Source: Bradyrhizobium cenepequi
Lineage (GTDB): Bacteria > Pseudomonadota > Alphaproteobacteria > Rhizobiales > Xanthobacteraceae
Length of the DNA stretch: 64,000 nucleotides
Assembly: GCF_020329485.1 (NCBI RefSeq)
Contig: NZ_JAGKJI010000024.1
Location: forward strand, 62,001 to 126,000
Direction of reading: 5' to 3'
A program made the position numbers and the translations under genes. This document shows positions 26,451 to 35,158 of the stretch, in pieces (the first letter of the stretch is position 1; the number at the start of each line of letters is the position of its first letter). The notes under the pieces were generated by a model. That model did no database searches. It saw nothing but the letters and a program-made list of their open reading frames with translations, and was not told where the DNA came from.

Positions 26451-27557
26451 CTACGCCGCGGGCGTGCTTTGCTGCATGCGGTGAAAGCGCAAGACCTGCT
26501 GCGCGGTCGATGGTCGCAGCCGTTCGTATGTCTCCAGGCAGGCCAGGAGGTCAGTCGGCTCGCCGCCCGACAATTCGTCGCGCAGGTTGATGATCGAGCG
26601 CACGGTCGACCAGGAGAAGCCAGCGACCTTGGCCAGGATCATCACGCCTTCGGCGCGGGTTTCGATCATCATGTTCTCGGCGACGGCGACGTTCACGTTG
26701 GCGAGAGCTGCGATCGAGGCATTGGTTTCGTCGAACTTGCCGGCTTCGGCAAACGCCGCCACCTGAAATTCGTCGAGACGGCCATCCTCGTACAGCGACT
26801 TCACCAGCGCATGGGCGATCGTTGTGTCGCGCGTAACCGCTGAGGGCGAGGAGCGCGCACGCCGCGTGGCCTCGCGCACCGCACTCGGCACCTGCTTGGC
26901 CTGCTGGGGATTGGCGGCTTCGAGCCGGTGCCGCACCGTGTCCGATGCCTTCGCCAGAAGCTTCAGATAGAGATGCCGCGGCATGCTCGGGCGCAACCCG
27001 ATGCAGGTTGCAAGGTCGTCGTCGCCTTCGGCGCGGCTGATCAGGCGGGTGAAGCCGCGCTCGGTGAATTCTGCGCCGGGATTGTTGACGGTGCTCTGGA
27101 TCACCTCGTCATTGCCGCGCAGCACCAGCACGTCGGTGACGGCGCCGCTCAGCGTCTTGCGCGCCGAGATCGCCATCAGGTGCGCCTGGCTCTTATTCCG
27201 CGCGGTCTCGATCAGGGTATCATCGTCGAGCTGGCTCGATTGTGCCAGCACAGGGCCGGCGACCTCGATCATGTCATCGAAGGCGAGAGTCCGGACAGTC
27301 AGCGGTGGAGCGGTGTCGATCGGCGCCAGCCGGTTGGACAATAGCGCCTTCGCTGAGGTTTCAATGTGAAGCAGCAGGCACTGGAAGACATCGTCGAACA
27401 GCGCGACTTGCTCATCCGAATAGTCCACTGCGCCGTTGATGAAGAGATCGGTCACACGGCGCAGGGTCTCGACGCGGCGCGCCACCGTTCCATGTGCGAG
27501 CGTCGTCTGCAGCTCGTCGAGCAGGTTCTCGGGACCGATTGCGGCTTTCGAAATCAT
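26451..27557 (-). CDS. DUF2336 domain-containing protein
   Basis: 368 aa, wholly alpha-helical in appearance (HEAT-like), cytoplasmic, no signal or membrane segment. The architecture fits the alphaproteobacterial DUF2336 family, whose function is not established: a repeat region near LVLRGNDEVIQSTVNNPGAE, a basic Ala/Arg linker around residues 215-240 and a C-terminal helical block ending in STVRSIINLRDELSGGEPTD. A second member lies at 57884-58855. The diguanylate cyclase starts its own unit upstream on the same strand, about 75 bp away, so cotranscription is possible. Confidence 0.8.
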   Translation of the reverse strand: MISKAAIGPENLLDELQTTLAHGTVARRVETLRRVTDLFINGAVDYSDEQVALFDDVFQCLLLHIETSAKALLSNRLAPIDTAPPLTVRTLAFDDMIEVAGPVLAQSSQLDDDTLIETARNKSQAHLMAISARKTLSGAVTDVLVLRGNDEVIQSTVNNPGAEFTERGFTRLISRAEGDDDLATCIGLRPSMPRHLYLKLLAKASDTVRHRLEAANPQQAKQVPSAVREATRRARSSPSAVTRDTTIAHALVKSLYEDGRLDEFQVAAFAEAGKFDETNASIAALANVNVAVAENMMIETRAEGVMILAKVAGFSWSTVRSIINLRDELSGGEPTDLLACLETYERLRPSTAQQVLRFHRMQQSTPAA

Positions 27558-27632
27558 GACTGTGACTCTGTCCTGGAGTATTGGCGATGCGACCGCGTCG
27601 TATTCTTCGACGCTGGGAGCGAATGCGTTTGA

Positions 27633-28781
27633 TCATGCACTGGCGATGCGATTGCGTCCCCGTGCCTTGGCCGAGTAAAGCGCGCTGTCGGCGCGCGCGA
27701 GAAGCATGTCCGGACCCTCGTTGGGCCGCAGCGTGGCGATGCCGGCGGATATCGTCACCTTCATGACCGGCGAGAACGCGCTCCAGTCGAGCTCGGCGAT
27801 GATCGCCCGCAGCCGGTCGAGCGCGCGCATGGCGCCATCTTCGTTCAACTCAGGCAGTATCAGCAGGAACTCTTCGCCGCCGTGGCGGCCGAAGCGGTCG
27901 ATGCTGCGGATGTTGGCGAACATGGAGATCGCGAAGGTCCTCAGCACCTCGTCGCCGGTCGGATGGCCATAGATGTCGTTGACGCGCTTGAACCAGTCGA
28001 GGTCGATCAGCGCGACCGAGCAGGTCGCGCCGGTACGCTCGCAGCGAACGATCTCCTCGTCCAGCATCCGCATGATGCTGCGCCGGTTGAACGCGCCGGT
28101 CAGTTCGTCAAGCTCGGCGAGCTCTTCGATGCGCTTGTAGGCTTCCTTCAGCTTCTGTCCGTTCTGGTACAGCGATTGCTGCATCGAACTGGAGAACATG
28201 CCCAAGAACATGCAGCGCCCGATGGTGAGCGCAAAGACCAGCATGGTGGCGAGCCGCTCCAGGGTGTTGCCGTGCGGCATCGCGATCGGCTTATCGGTCA
28301 GAAGGAACAGCACGGCGAGGCCAAGCACCATCACCGCCCAGATCAAGGCGGTCTGGCGCGCCGAAGTCCTGAGGGCGCCGAAGCCGAACACCACGAACAG
28401 ATTGCACAGGAAGAGCACGCCGACCTGCGGCGCGATGTAGGTGAATGCGAGCTGGTTCACCATGTTGAGGGCCGACTGCGGCGCGACCAGATAGTGATCC
28501 CTGAAGCGCTCGTGGAAGCCAAGCTCGGAAAGCAGCGCGTAAAGCGCGCACAGGCTCAACCCGCAGAGCGCGTAGGCCATGCCCAACGCCATCGGGACCG
28601 TGCCGGCGCTCGCATAGACGAGGAGCACGAGGGCGTCGACGACGTAGCAGGCGCCGATCATCGCCTGGATCTGGAGCCGACGTCTGGCGCGGCGCGACAG
28701 CTTCGTGGCGGCCAGCCGGGAGCCGCGGCCATCCAATCCGCCGGCAATGGGGTTCAGAAATGAGGACGCGGCGGTGCCCAT
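27633..28781 (-). CDS. Membrane-bound diguanylate cyclase (GGDEF)
   Basis: About 382 aa. Makes cyclic di-GMP from two GTP. The N-terminal 200 residues hold about six hydrophobic segments with no known sensor signature. The C-terminal GGDEF domain (about 215-380) has the intact active site GGEEF in FGRHGGEEFLLILPE, and an RSID inhibitory I-site five residues before it, so activity with product inhibition is expected. The ATG at 28781 begins MGTAASSFLNP; the frame continues to 28919 but the extension has no domain character and the ribosome-binding site is weak. Sits upstream of a DUF2336 gene. Confidence 0.88.
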   Translation of the reverse strand: MGTAASSFLNPIAGGLDGRGSRLAATKLSRRARRRLQIQAMIGACYVVDALVLLVYASAGTVPMALGMAYALCGLSLCALYALLSELGFHERFRDHYLVAPQSALNMVNQLAFTYIAPQVGVLFLCNLFVVFGFGALRTSARQTALIWAVMVLGLAVLFLLTDKPIAMPHGNTLERLATMLVFALTIGRCMFLGMFSSSMQQSLYQNGQKLKEAYKRIEELAELDELTGAFNRRSIMRMLDEEIVRCERTGATCSVALIDLDWFKRVNDIYGHPTGDEVLRTFAISMFANIRSIDRFGRHGGEEFLLILPELNEDGAMRALDRLRAIIAELDWSAFSPVMKVTISAGIATLRPNEGPDMLLARADSALYSAKARGRNRIASA

Positions 28782-29207
28782 GCGCTCGCCATTGGAAGGA
28801 AAACTCGCAAAATCTAAGGGGAAAGCCTTTAGGTTTGGTATCTTTCGGAGCCGAATCTGATCCGTGGAAATCGCGCCATCTCCCTTGTTTTCGCAGGTGA
28901 AAATCCCGGCGAATCGCAACGAGAGCCGGCGACGGATGAGCGCGGGACACGACGGGTTGGAATTGGCGGGAGGACTGCCTTATGGGCTGACTCTTGCTAA
29001 GGTTGCGAGCAGCCGGCATGGTCTCGGGGAAGGTTACCCTACCATGATACCGAAGGGGGGGGGGGTAAGGGTGCCGAATTCGCAGGGAATTCACGGCTTG
29101 TGGGTTAGCTCACACATGCGTTCTGCACATTGCGGTAATGTGAAGAATTCTGCCCTCGCCATCGAACCAGCCCCCACCTCCCTTCGACCAATCTTGCGAG
29201 ACGGCCA
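28782..29207. other. Intergenic region with an 11-G homopolymer
   Basis: About 425 bp between the divergent diguanylate cyclase and the ECF sigma gene. No gene seen. An uninterrupted run of 11 G lies at 29055-29065, about 145 bp before the sigma start. GAATTC occurs twice nearby (29077-29096). Promoters for both genes should lie here but none is clear. Confidence 0.5.
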
Positions 29208-29777
29208 TTGAGCGCGACACAGGCGGCTTCAGACGAGGCTCTGATCGCCAGAATCGCTCAAGGCGACCGGCTCGCCATGCAGGTGCTGTACGGGCGGCAC
29301 CACGTCAGAGTGTACCGTTTCGGACTCCGGCTTGTGCGGGACGAACAGGTCGCGGAGGACCTCATCAGCGAGGTGTTTCTCGATGTGTGGCGCCAGGCCG
29401 GTAAATTCGAAGGCCGATCTGCCGTCTCGACCTAGTTGTTGGCGATCACCCGGTTCAAGGCCCTGTCTGCGCTGCGGCGCAGGAAGGACGCTGAACTGGA
29501 CGACGAGGCCGCTAACGCGATCGAGGATGCGTCCGACGATCCGGAAGTGGCGGTGCAGAAGAAGGATACGGGTGAAGCGTTGCGCAAGTGTCTGACGGCA
29601 CTTTCGCTGGAGCACCGGGAGATTGTCGATCTCGTCTACTACCACGAGAAGTCCGTGGAGGAAGTCGCCGAGATCGTTGGTATCTCCGGGAATACCGTGA
29701 AGACGCGCCTATTCTATGCGCGCAAGAAATTGGCCGAACTGCTCAAGGCAGCCGGCATAGAGCGAGGTTGGCCGTGA
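29208..29777 (+). pseudogene. ECF sigma factor interrupted by an amber codon
   Basis: Reading through one stop gives a complete ~189-aa ECF sigma factor. TTG start at 29208; region 2 includes DEQVAEDLISEVFLDVWRQA, then GRSAVST followed by TAG at 29433-29435, then LLAITRFKALSALRRRK in the same frame and region 4 (LEHREIVDLVYYHEKSVEEV, SGNTVKTRLFYARKKL). Relatives have Trp at the stop (STWLLAI), so a single TGG-to-TAG change explains it. Translation would end before region 4, giving a non-functional factor unless suppressed or miscalled. The stop of the 3' part overlaps the anti-sigma start. Confidence 0.85.
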
Positions 29778-30508
29778 TGGCAGCGATAAGAAAAGTGCTG
29801 GATCAAGAGCCCAGCGACATCGAACTGCTGCTGCCCTGGCATGCCGCGGGCACGTTGAACGCGCGCGATGCGCGGCGTGTCGAAGAGGCGCTGGCCAGCG
29901 ATCCGGAGCTCGCCAGGCAATATGCTGTGATCCGCGAGGAATATGCCGAGACCATCCACCTCAATGACAGCCTGGGCGCGCCGTCCATGCGCGCGATGCA
30001 GAAGCTGTTCGCCGAGATCGACCAGGAGCCGGTGCGCACGGCGTCGACTTCGGTGAGGCTTTCGACGCGAATCTCGCAGTTCTTCGCGAGCCTGTCGCCG
30101 CGGACGCTGGCGTGGTCGGCGGGTGTTGGCGCGATCGTGCTGCTGCTGCAGGCCGGCGTGATCGGCGCGGTACTGATGATGAAGAGCCAGGGCAGTTCGT
30201 TCCAGACGGCGTCGCTCACGCTGGAGCCGCGGGCGGCGGCACCGGAGTTGCGCTCCGCAGCCCCGATTACCCGGAACCTCACTGCGGCGAGCCCGCTGCG
30301 TGCGTTGGTGCGCTTTGCGCCGGATGCGCGCATCTCCGACATCACGGCGCTGCTCGACAATTACCAGGCCTCGATCATCGGCGGTGCCCGTGAAGGCATG
30401 TTCCGCATTCAGTTCGGCAACGGCGCGATGAGCAGGAACGACGTCGCCGCGCTGCTCGGCAGGCTGCAGAGGGAAAAGATCGTCAGCCTCGCGGTGGAAA
30501 CGCCGTAA
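29777..30508 (+). CDS. Anti-sigma factor with one membrane helix and a C-terminal propeptide-like domain
   Basis: About 243 aa from ATG 29777 (GTG 29774 also possible), overlapping the sigma stop. The cytoplasmic N-terminus has a ZAS/RskA-like layout (ELLLPWHAAGTLNARDARRV, EALASDPELARQ) that would bind the sigma factor. One transmembrane helix is at about residues 118-138 (VGAIVLLLQAGVIGAVLMM). The periplasmic C-terminal ~70 residues (ALVRFAPDARISDITALLD to LQREKIVSLAVETP) look like the beta-alpha-beta inhibitor or propeptide domain of subtilisins. The next gene is a subtilase remnant, so the anti-sigma factor may once have inhibited, or been cut by, that protease. Confidence 0.75.
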   Translation: MAAIRKVLDQEPSDIELLLPWHAAGTLNARDARRVEEALASDPELARQYAVIREEYAETIHLNDSLGAPSMRAMQKLFAEIDQEPVRTASTSVRLSTRISQFFASLSPRTLAWSAGVGAIVLLLQAGVIGAVLMMKSQGSSFQTASLTLEPRAAAPELRSAAPITRNLTAASPLRALVRFAPDARISDITALLDNYQASIIGGAREGMFRIQFGNGAMSRNDVAALLGRLQREKIVSLAVETP

Positions 30509-30551
30509 GGCGCAGCCGTTCATAGATCTTCCCACGAAGCGCAAGCGCGAG

Positions 30552-31133
30552 ATGCCATGGCCTGATCGAGCGGGCGGTCGCCGCGAGCGCGGCGCGCGGC
30601 ATCGTGCTGGTCGCGGCCGCCGGCAATGCTGGGGCGAAATCGGCGCCGCTCTATCCCGCCGCGACCCGAACGTGATCGCGGTCAGCGGTACCGATGCGCA
30701 GGAGAAACTGTTCTCCGCCTCGAACCGGGGCAACTACATCGCGCTCGCCGCGCCCGGTGCCGACATCTTCCTGCCGGCGCCGGACGGCAAGTACCAGATC
30801 ACCTCGGCTACGTCGTTTTCCGCCGCCTTCGTCAGCGGCATCGCGGCGCTGATACTGGAGCGCAATCCGGCGCTGAAACCGAACGAGGTCCGCTCAATCC
30901 TCACCGGCACCGTGCGCGATCTCGGCGTCCCCGGACGCGACGATCTATTCGGGGCGGGGCAGGCCGATGCGTTGGCGGCTGTGTCCGCCGTTGCGGCACC
31001 GGCGGTTCCGCTCGCACCGGCTGCGCCCGCGCTGGATAACACTTCTGTGAGCCGGGCGACGGAACAACCGGCACCCTCCATGGCCGCGGACAAATCGGCG
31101 GCAAATGACGCGAAAAGCCCCGCCGCGCAGTAA
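30552..31133 (+). pseudogene. Remnant of an S8 (subtilisin-like) serine peptidase
   Basis: Only the C-terminal half of a subtilase survives. From about 30557 a frame encodes LIERAVAASAARGIVLVAAA with the oxyanion Asn in AAAGNAG, up to LYPAA. A one-base deletion near 30660 (GCG-ACC-CGA where relatives have GCG-GAC-CCG) moves the rest to another frame: PNVIAVSGTD, then ATSFSAAFVSGIAAL with the catalytic Ser, then a Pro/Ala tail. The Asp and His of the catalytic triad are missing with the N-terminal half, and the normal GTS before the Ser is ATS. Dead gene, third in the decayed sigma operon. Confidence 0.8.
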
Positions 31134-31305
31134 GTTTTCCGCGCTTTCGAGCCGCAGACCGGTCCCTGCGGCGGGTTAAAAAATCGGACGGGGATTTTGA
31201 ACGTCGGGCAGGATGTCGCGACCAATATGTGTGGGAGCGATCCATTCCTCCCCGTCAGCTATATCAGGCGCGAGCGCCCATCCACCCCAAGCGCCCATAT
31301 GGCTT

Positions 31306-31344
31306 GACCCGTCCGGTTGTCCCCCCGGACGGGTCTTTCATTTT
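31306..31344 (+). terminator. Rho-independent terminator
   Basis: A perfect 11-bp stem GACCCGTCCGG / CCGGACGGGTC (31306-31316, 31325-31335) with an 8-base loop, then TTTCATTTT. It lies 170 bp after the subtilase remnant in the 454-bp gene-free stretch 31134-31587. It could end the sigma operon or an unannotated small RNA; the intervening 31140-31300 contains GGCGCGAGCGCC and other short stems but no gene. Confidence 0.75.
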
Positions 31345-31587
31345 GGGCCGATGGTATTTTGTGGACCGCGCCCGCTGGTTGCGCGAACGGTCATGCAGGT
31401 GTCGCCTCGACGGTCTAATAGCGGCGGTCCCAATAATCCTAGTATTCACGCGGACTTCTCTGAGTGCCCCGAGTCGTTTACGAAAAGGTGTTAGACTTTT
31501 TTAACCTTTTCCACAGAATATCCCCATCACATTTTGATTCGGTTCGGTTGCGTCCTGCGTCCGTTTCTCTCTTCACGGGCTGTCTTA

Positions 31588-32046
31588 ATGACAAATCGAA
31601 CTGACGCGGCCAGAGGCCGCGAGATCGTGGCGCGCTGGTGCGCGCTGGCGGAAGCGCGTCTGGAACACCTCACCGAACTGTTCGAATCCGGGCGCTGGCG
31701 CCGCTATCACAGCGATGTGTCCTTCCTCGAGAACATCCAGGAGGCCAAGCAGGCGGTCGAGACCTGGCGCGACCTGTTGCGGCGCGAGGCTTCGCTGGAC
31801 AATTCGCCGATCGACATTTCCTGGCTCGGCCGCGGCCGGGTGACGCCGCTGCCGCCTCCGGTGCGGCTGCAGTCCCGACCGGTCGAACCGCCGGTGCCAG
31901 TGGTGCCCCAAGCGGCGCCGATCGAAATTGTCGCGCTCGAGCAGGCCGAGGAAGAGGAAGCGCCGGTGATGGAAGAGACGCCACTGCCGCTGCTCGACCT
32001 TGCCGCCATGCAGGCGCGCTATCCGCTGCTGCGCAACGCGCTCTAG
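31588..32046 (+). CDS. Conserved hypothetical protein (TIGR03809-like)
   Basis: 152 aa, no signal or membrane segment. Conserved N-terminal half (REIVARWCALAEARLEHLTE, then ESGRWRRYHSDVSFLENIQE and a helical AKQAVETWRDLLRRE) followed by a Pro/Val-rich and acidic tail. It resembles, from memory, family TIGR03809, restricted to Bradyrhizobium-type genomes. Its convergent neighbour resembles TIGR03808, and the consecutive numbers suggest they were defined as a linked pair. ATG at 31588; the frame from 31534 has an unlikely extension. Function unknown. Confidence 0.7.
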   Translation: MTNRTDAARGREIVARWCALAEARLEHLTELFESGRWRRYHSDVSFLENIQEAKQAVETWRDLLRREASLDNSPIDISWLGRGRVTPLPPPVRLQSRPVEPPVPVVPQAAPIEIVALEQAEEEEAPVMEETPLPLLDLAAMQARYPLLRNAL

Positions 32047-32049
32047 AAG

Positions 32050-33420
32050 TCATTTTCGTACCGCGTTGCCGCCGAGCACGACCTGCGCATATTGCTGCGC
32101 GCCGGCAACGGATAGATCCGCCGTGATCGCCCGCGCATGGTCGAGCCCGACCACGGCGCCGCGCGGCGCCTCCGAGATCATGTTGTTGTTGACCAGCGCG
32201 ATCCCGGCGCCCGGCACCACCGACACGCCGACACCGACAAAAGCCTTGCGGATCACGTTGCCGGTGATGGCGACGTCGCGCAGATATTTGCCCCAGCCGG
32301 CAACGATGCCGAAGGAGGGCGCGTTCTCGATCACATTGCCGGTGACGGCGCTGTCCGCCTCGATATAGATGCCGATGCCGGCGTCATCGTCCGGCGCGGT
32401 CCCGATCGGCCGCTTCGGGATCAAGTTGCGGATGATGTTGCCCTGGACCACCGCGATGCGGCCGCCCTCGTTAAAATTGCAGACGGAGACGCCGACGGCA
32501 GCGCCGTCGACCGTGTTGTTGGCGATGACGGCGCCCTCGAAGGAGAATTCCGAATAGAGTGCAACCTCGCGTACATCGCTGACGCTGTTATCGGTGATGT
32601 GGATGTTCGACGCCGAATTGCCGCGCACGGCGGAATAATCGCAGTTCTTGATGCGGTTGCCGCGCACGGTCACATTGCCGGCTCGGAACGCGTTGATGGC
32701 GTTGCCATACTGCCCGGAGCCGCCGGGACCGGCCTTGATGTCCTCGATGCGGTTGTCGGCAACGATCGTGCCGTCGTCGCCAATCGCGGTGCGCAGGATC
32801 TCGATGCCGTTGTCGTTGGTGCCCGAAATCGTGTTGCGCGCGACCATCAGGCCCAGCGCGTCGAACGAGACGATGGCGGTGGTCGCAATGTCAGTGAAGA
32901 TGTTGCCACTGACATCGCCCGACACCTGCTCGAACCAGATGCCGTTGCCGCCACTGCCGGTGATCTCGCAGCCGGTGATGCGGACATCGCGCGCGGTGAG
33001 GCAATGCACGAGGCCGCGCCGCGTCGGCAGCGGAACGTTGCCGCCGTCAAGCGTGAGGCCGGTGAGGCCGATGCTGTCGGCGCCCTCACCAAGAAACATC
33101 GACAGCCCGCCGTTGAAGACGAGCTTGGTCGCGCCGCGCACTCCAATGAGCTGCGAGCCGCGCTGCAGGCGGAGCGGGCCGGAGCGGTAAACTCCGGGCG
33201 GCAGCGCCAGCGGCGCTTGCGCGCGCGCCGCCTCATCGATCGCGCGCTGCAATACTTTGGTCTGGTCGTCAGGGTTGCCAGGGCGGACGCCATATTGCGT
33301 GGCATCGCGGCCGAGCGCGGAGGGAAGCGGCGCCGCGCGCACAGCATCCACGGGCAGCGCCAGCGCGCCGGCGGCGCCCGCTGTGGCAGCTCCGATGAGA
33401 TGACGGCGATTGACGTCCAT
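32050..33420 (-). CDS. Tat-exported right-handed beta-helix repeat protein (TIGR03808-like)
   Basis: 456 aa. N-terminal twin-arginine-type signal (NRRHLIGAATAGAAGALALP), then a pectate-lyase-like entry (QYGVRPGNPDDQTKVLQRAI). At least ten beta-helix turns of the kind NTISGTNDNGIEI, NRIKNCDYSAVRG and NVIENAPSFGIVAG follow. The fold suits polysaccharide binding or cleavage in the periplasm; no catalytic residues can be assigned. ATG at 33420 with GAGGG about ten bases upstream. It is convergent with the TIGR03809-like gene, three bases apart. Confidence 0.82.
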   Translation of the reverse strand: MDVNRRHLIGAATAGAAGALALPVDAVRAAPLPSALGRDATQYGVRPGNPDDQTKVLQRAIDEAARAQAPLALPPGVYRSGPLRLQRGSQLIGVRGATKLVFNGGLSMFLGEGADSIGLTGLTLDGGNVPLPTRRGLVHCLTARDVRITGCEITGSGGNGIWFEQVSGDVSGNIFTDIATTAIVSFDALGLMVARNTISGTNDNGIEILRTAIGDDGTIVADNRIEDIKAGPGGSGQYGNAINAFRAGNVTVRGNRIKNCDYSAVRGNSASNIHITDNSVSDVREVALYSEFSFEGAVIANNTVDGAAVGVSVCNFNEGGRIAVVQGNIIRNLIPKRPIGTAPDDDAGIGIYIEADSAVTGNVIENAPSFGIVAGWGKYLRDVAITGNVIRKAFVGVGVSVVPGAGIALVNNNMISEAPRGAVVGLDHARAITADLSVAGAQQYAQVVLGGNAVRK

Positions 33421-33515
33421 GGTGCATGGCCCTCGCGACACCGCAAATCGTAGCGCAGAACGGCAGTCGCGCGTGGTGAACGCGAGGGCGCGCGGGGATG
33501 ATTGTTGGGGTAGGG

Positions 33516-34175
33516 TTAATCGTGGGTGGAGACTACAGCGCGCCGCGCCAGCTTCACGATTTCCAGCAGCAGCGCCTCGCCGGCATCGACGAGATCTTCC
33601 AGCGTGATGCGCTCGGTTCCCTTGCGGCGCGCGGCGCCGTGGCGAGGGATCAGTGGCACATGCACGAATGCGGCGAGCCGCAGGCCATCGGTCTTGTCCA
33701 TCGCTTCGATCGCTCGCCAGCTCAAGTAGTTGCAGAGATAGCTGCCGGCGTCGCGGGAGGCGCGCGCGTCGATGCCGGTCGCGAGCGCGGCGCGCAGCAG
33801 TTTTGCGGTATGCGGTCCGAACATTGTTGCATCGGCGCCGTCGACGATCGAGCCCTTGCGCGCGCGGCGGCGGCCGGCATCGGCAACCAGCGTGGTGACC
33901 GCATTGCGGGCGCGGCTCTCGATCCGCAGATGCGCGGTGCGGTTGGCAAGCCCGGACATCAGAAGCGCCTGCGGACGGACGCGCGCGATCAATTCAGGCA
34001 ATTCGCGATCGACGGTGTCGTAGGTCACCCTGAAGATGTGGCTGGTCAGCTTGACGTCATCGAAAGCCGGACGGCGCAGCTCCGTCAGCCGCTTCACCAG
34101 CGGCATGGTCGGGTTGAACGGCGCGCCGGGAAACGGACCGAAGCCGGTGACGAGGACGGAGAGCTTTTCGCTCAT
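33516..34175 (-). CDS. pcp: Pyroglutamyl-peptidase I (peptidase family C15)
   Basis: 219 aa, usual length. Removes N-terminal pyroglutamate from peptides in the cytoplasm. Begins SVLVTGFGPFPGAPFNPT, the family's first strand and loop. The catalytic Cys is in DAGSYLCNYLSWRA (about residue 150), the His in AAFVHVPLIP (about 174), and an acidic residue in HLRIESRARN is in the region of the catalytic Glu. Last gene of the minus-strand mutase/meaB operon, its ATG overlapping the meaB stop by four bases. The longer frame from 34325 is antisense-like sequence within meaB. Confidence 0.88.
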   Translation of the reverse strand: MSEKLSVLVTGFGPFPGAPFNPTMPLVKRLTELRRPAFDDVKLTSHIFRVTYDTVDRELPELIARVRPQALLMSGLANRTAHLRIESRARNAVTTLVADAGRRRARKGSIVDGADATMFGPHTAKLLRAALATGIDARASRDAGSYLCNYLSWRAIEAMDKTDGLRLAAFVHVPLIPRHGAARRKGTERITLEDLVDAGEALLLEIVKLARRAVVSTHD

Positions 34176-35158
34176 CGCAGAAGGTCCGCGATCTGCTCGG
34201 CCGCCACCGCTGGGGAGATGCGGCCATCGGCAACCTCGGCCTCCGTCTTCTTCACCCTGGCGCGGATCGTGGGATCCGAGCGCAGCCGCGCCATGATCCG
34301 CTGCTCGAGCATCGACCACATCCATTTCACCTGCTGCTCGCGACGCCGCGCGGCAAACTCGCCGGAGGCGTTCATCGCGGTGCGATGCTCGACGATCTTC
34401 TGCCAGAGCTTGTCGATGCCCGCGCCGGTCAGCGCCGAATAGGTCTCGACCGGCGGATGCCAGTGTTCGGAGCGGGGCTTCAGGATATGCAGCGCGCTGC
34501 GATAGTCGGCGGCTGCGAGATTGGCGCGCTTGAGATTGTCGCCGTCAGCCTTGTTGATCGCGATCATGTCGGCGAGTTCGACCAGGCCCTTCTTGATGCC
34601 CTGCAGCTCGTCGCCGGCGCCGGGCAGCATCAGGGCAAGGAAGAAATCGGTCATCTCAGAGACCACGGTCTCGGACTGGCCGATGCCGACGGTTTCCACC
34701 AGCACCACGTCAAAGCCGGCCGCCTCGCACAGCAGCATCGCCTCGCGCGTCTTCGCCGCGACGCCGCCGAGCGTGCCAGAGGAAGGCGAGGGGCGGATAT
34801 AGGCCTGGTCGGACGCCGCGAGCCGCGCCATCCGCGTCTTGTCGCCGAGGATCGAGCCGCCGGTGCGCGCCGACGACGGATCGACCGCCAGCACCGCGAT
34901 CTGGTGTCCGTGCTCGATCAGGAACATGCCGAGCGCATCGATCGTGGTGGACTTGCCGACCCCGGGCGAGCCGGTGATGCCGACACGGAAAGCCTTGCCG
35001 GTGTCGGGCAAGAGCATTTGCACGAGATCGCGCGCCGCCGCCTGGTGGTCGGCACGACGGCTTTCAACCAGCGTGATCGCACGCGCCAGCGCCGCGCGAT
35101 TGCGGGCGCGCAAGTCATGGGCAAGGGCGTTGATGTCGAGCGCCTTCGTGCCGCTCAT
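34172..35158 (-). CDS. meaB: MeaB, GTPase chaperone of methylmalonyl-CoA mutase
   Basis: 328 aa, G3E-type P-loop GTPase. It protects methylmalonyl-CoA mutase and gates loading of adenosylcobalamin. P-loop GITGSPGVGKST near residues 58-69; VDPSSARTGGSILGDKTRM is typical of MeaB/ArgK; base-recognition NKAD near 195. In the same operon as both mutase subunits but separated from them by four genes. ATG overlaps the stop of the upstream DUF3298 gene (ATGA), and its own stop overlaps pcp. Confidence 0.95.
   Translation of the reverse strand: MSGTKALDINALAHDLRARNRAALARAITLVESRRADHQAAARDLVQMLLPDTGKAFRVGITGSPGVGKSTTIDALGMFLIEHGHQIAVLAVDPSSARTGGSILGDKTRMARLAASDQAYIRPSPSSGTLGGVAAKTREAMLLCEAAGFDVVLVETVGIGQSETVVSEMTDFFLALMLPGAGDELQGIKKGLVELADMIAINKADGDNLKRANLAAADYRSALHILKPRSEHWHPPVETYSALTGAGIDKLWQKIVEHRTAMNASGEFAARRREQQVKWMWSMLEQRIMARLRSDPTIRARVKKTEAEVADGRISPAVAAEQIADLLR

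Noticed and set aside
31213-31504. Short plus-strand genes over the terminator near 31320
   Set aside because: Frames read through the hairpin terminator and lack ribosome-binding sites.
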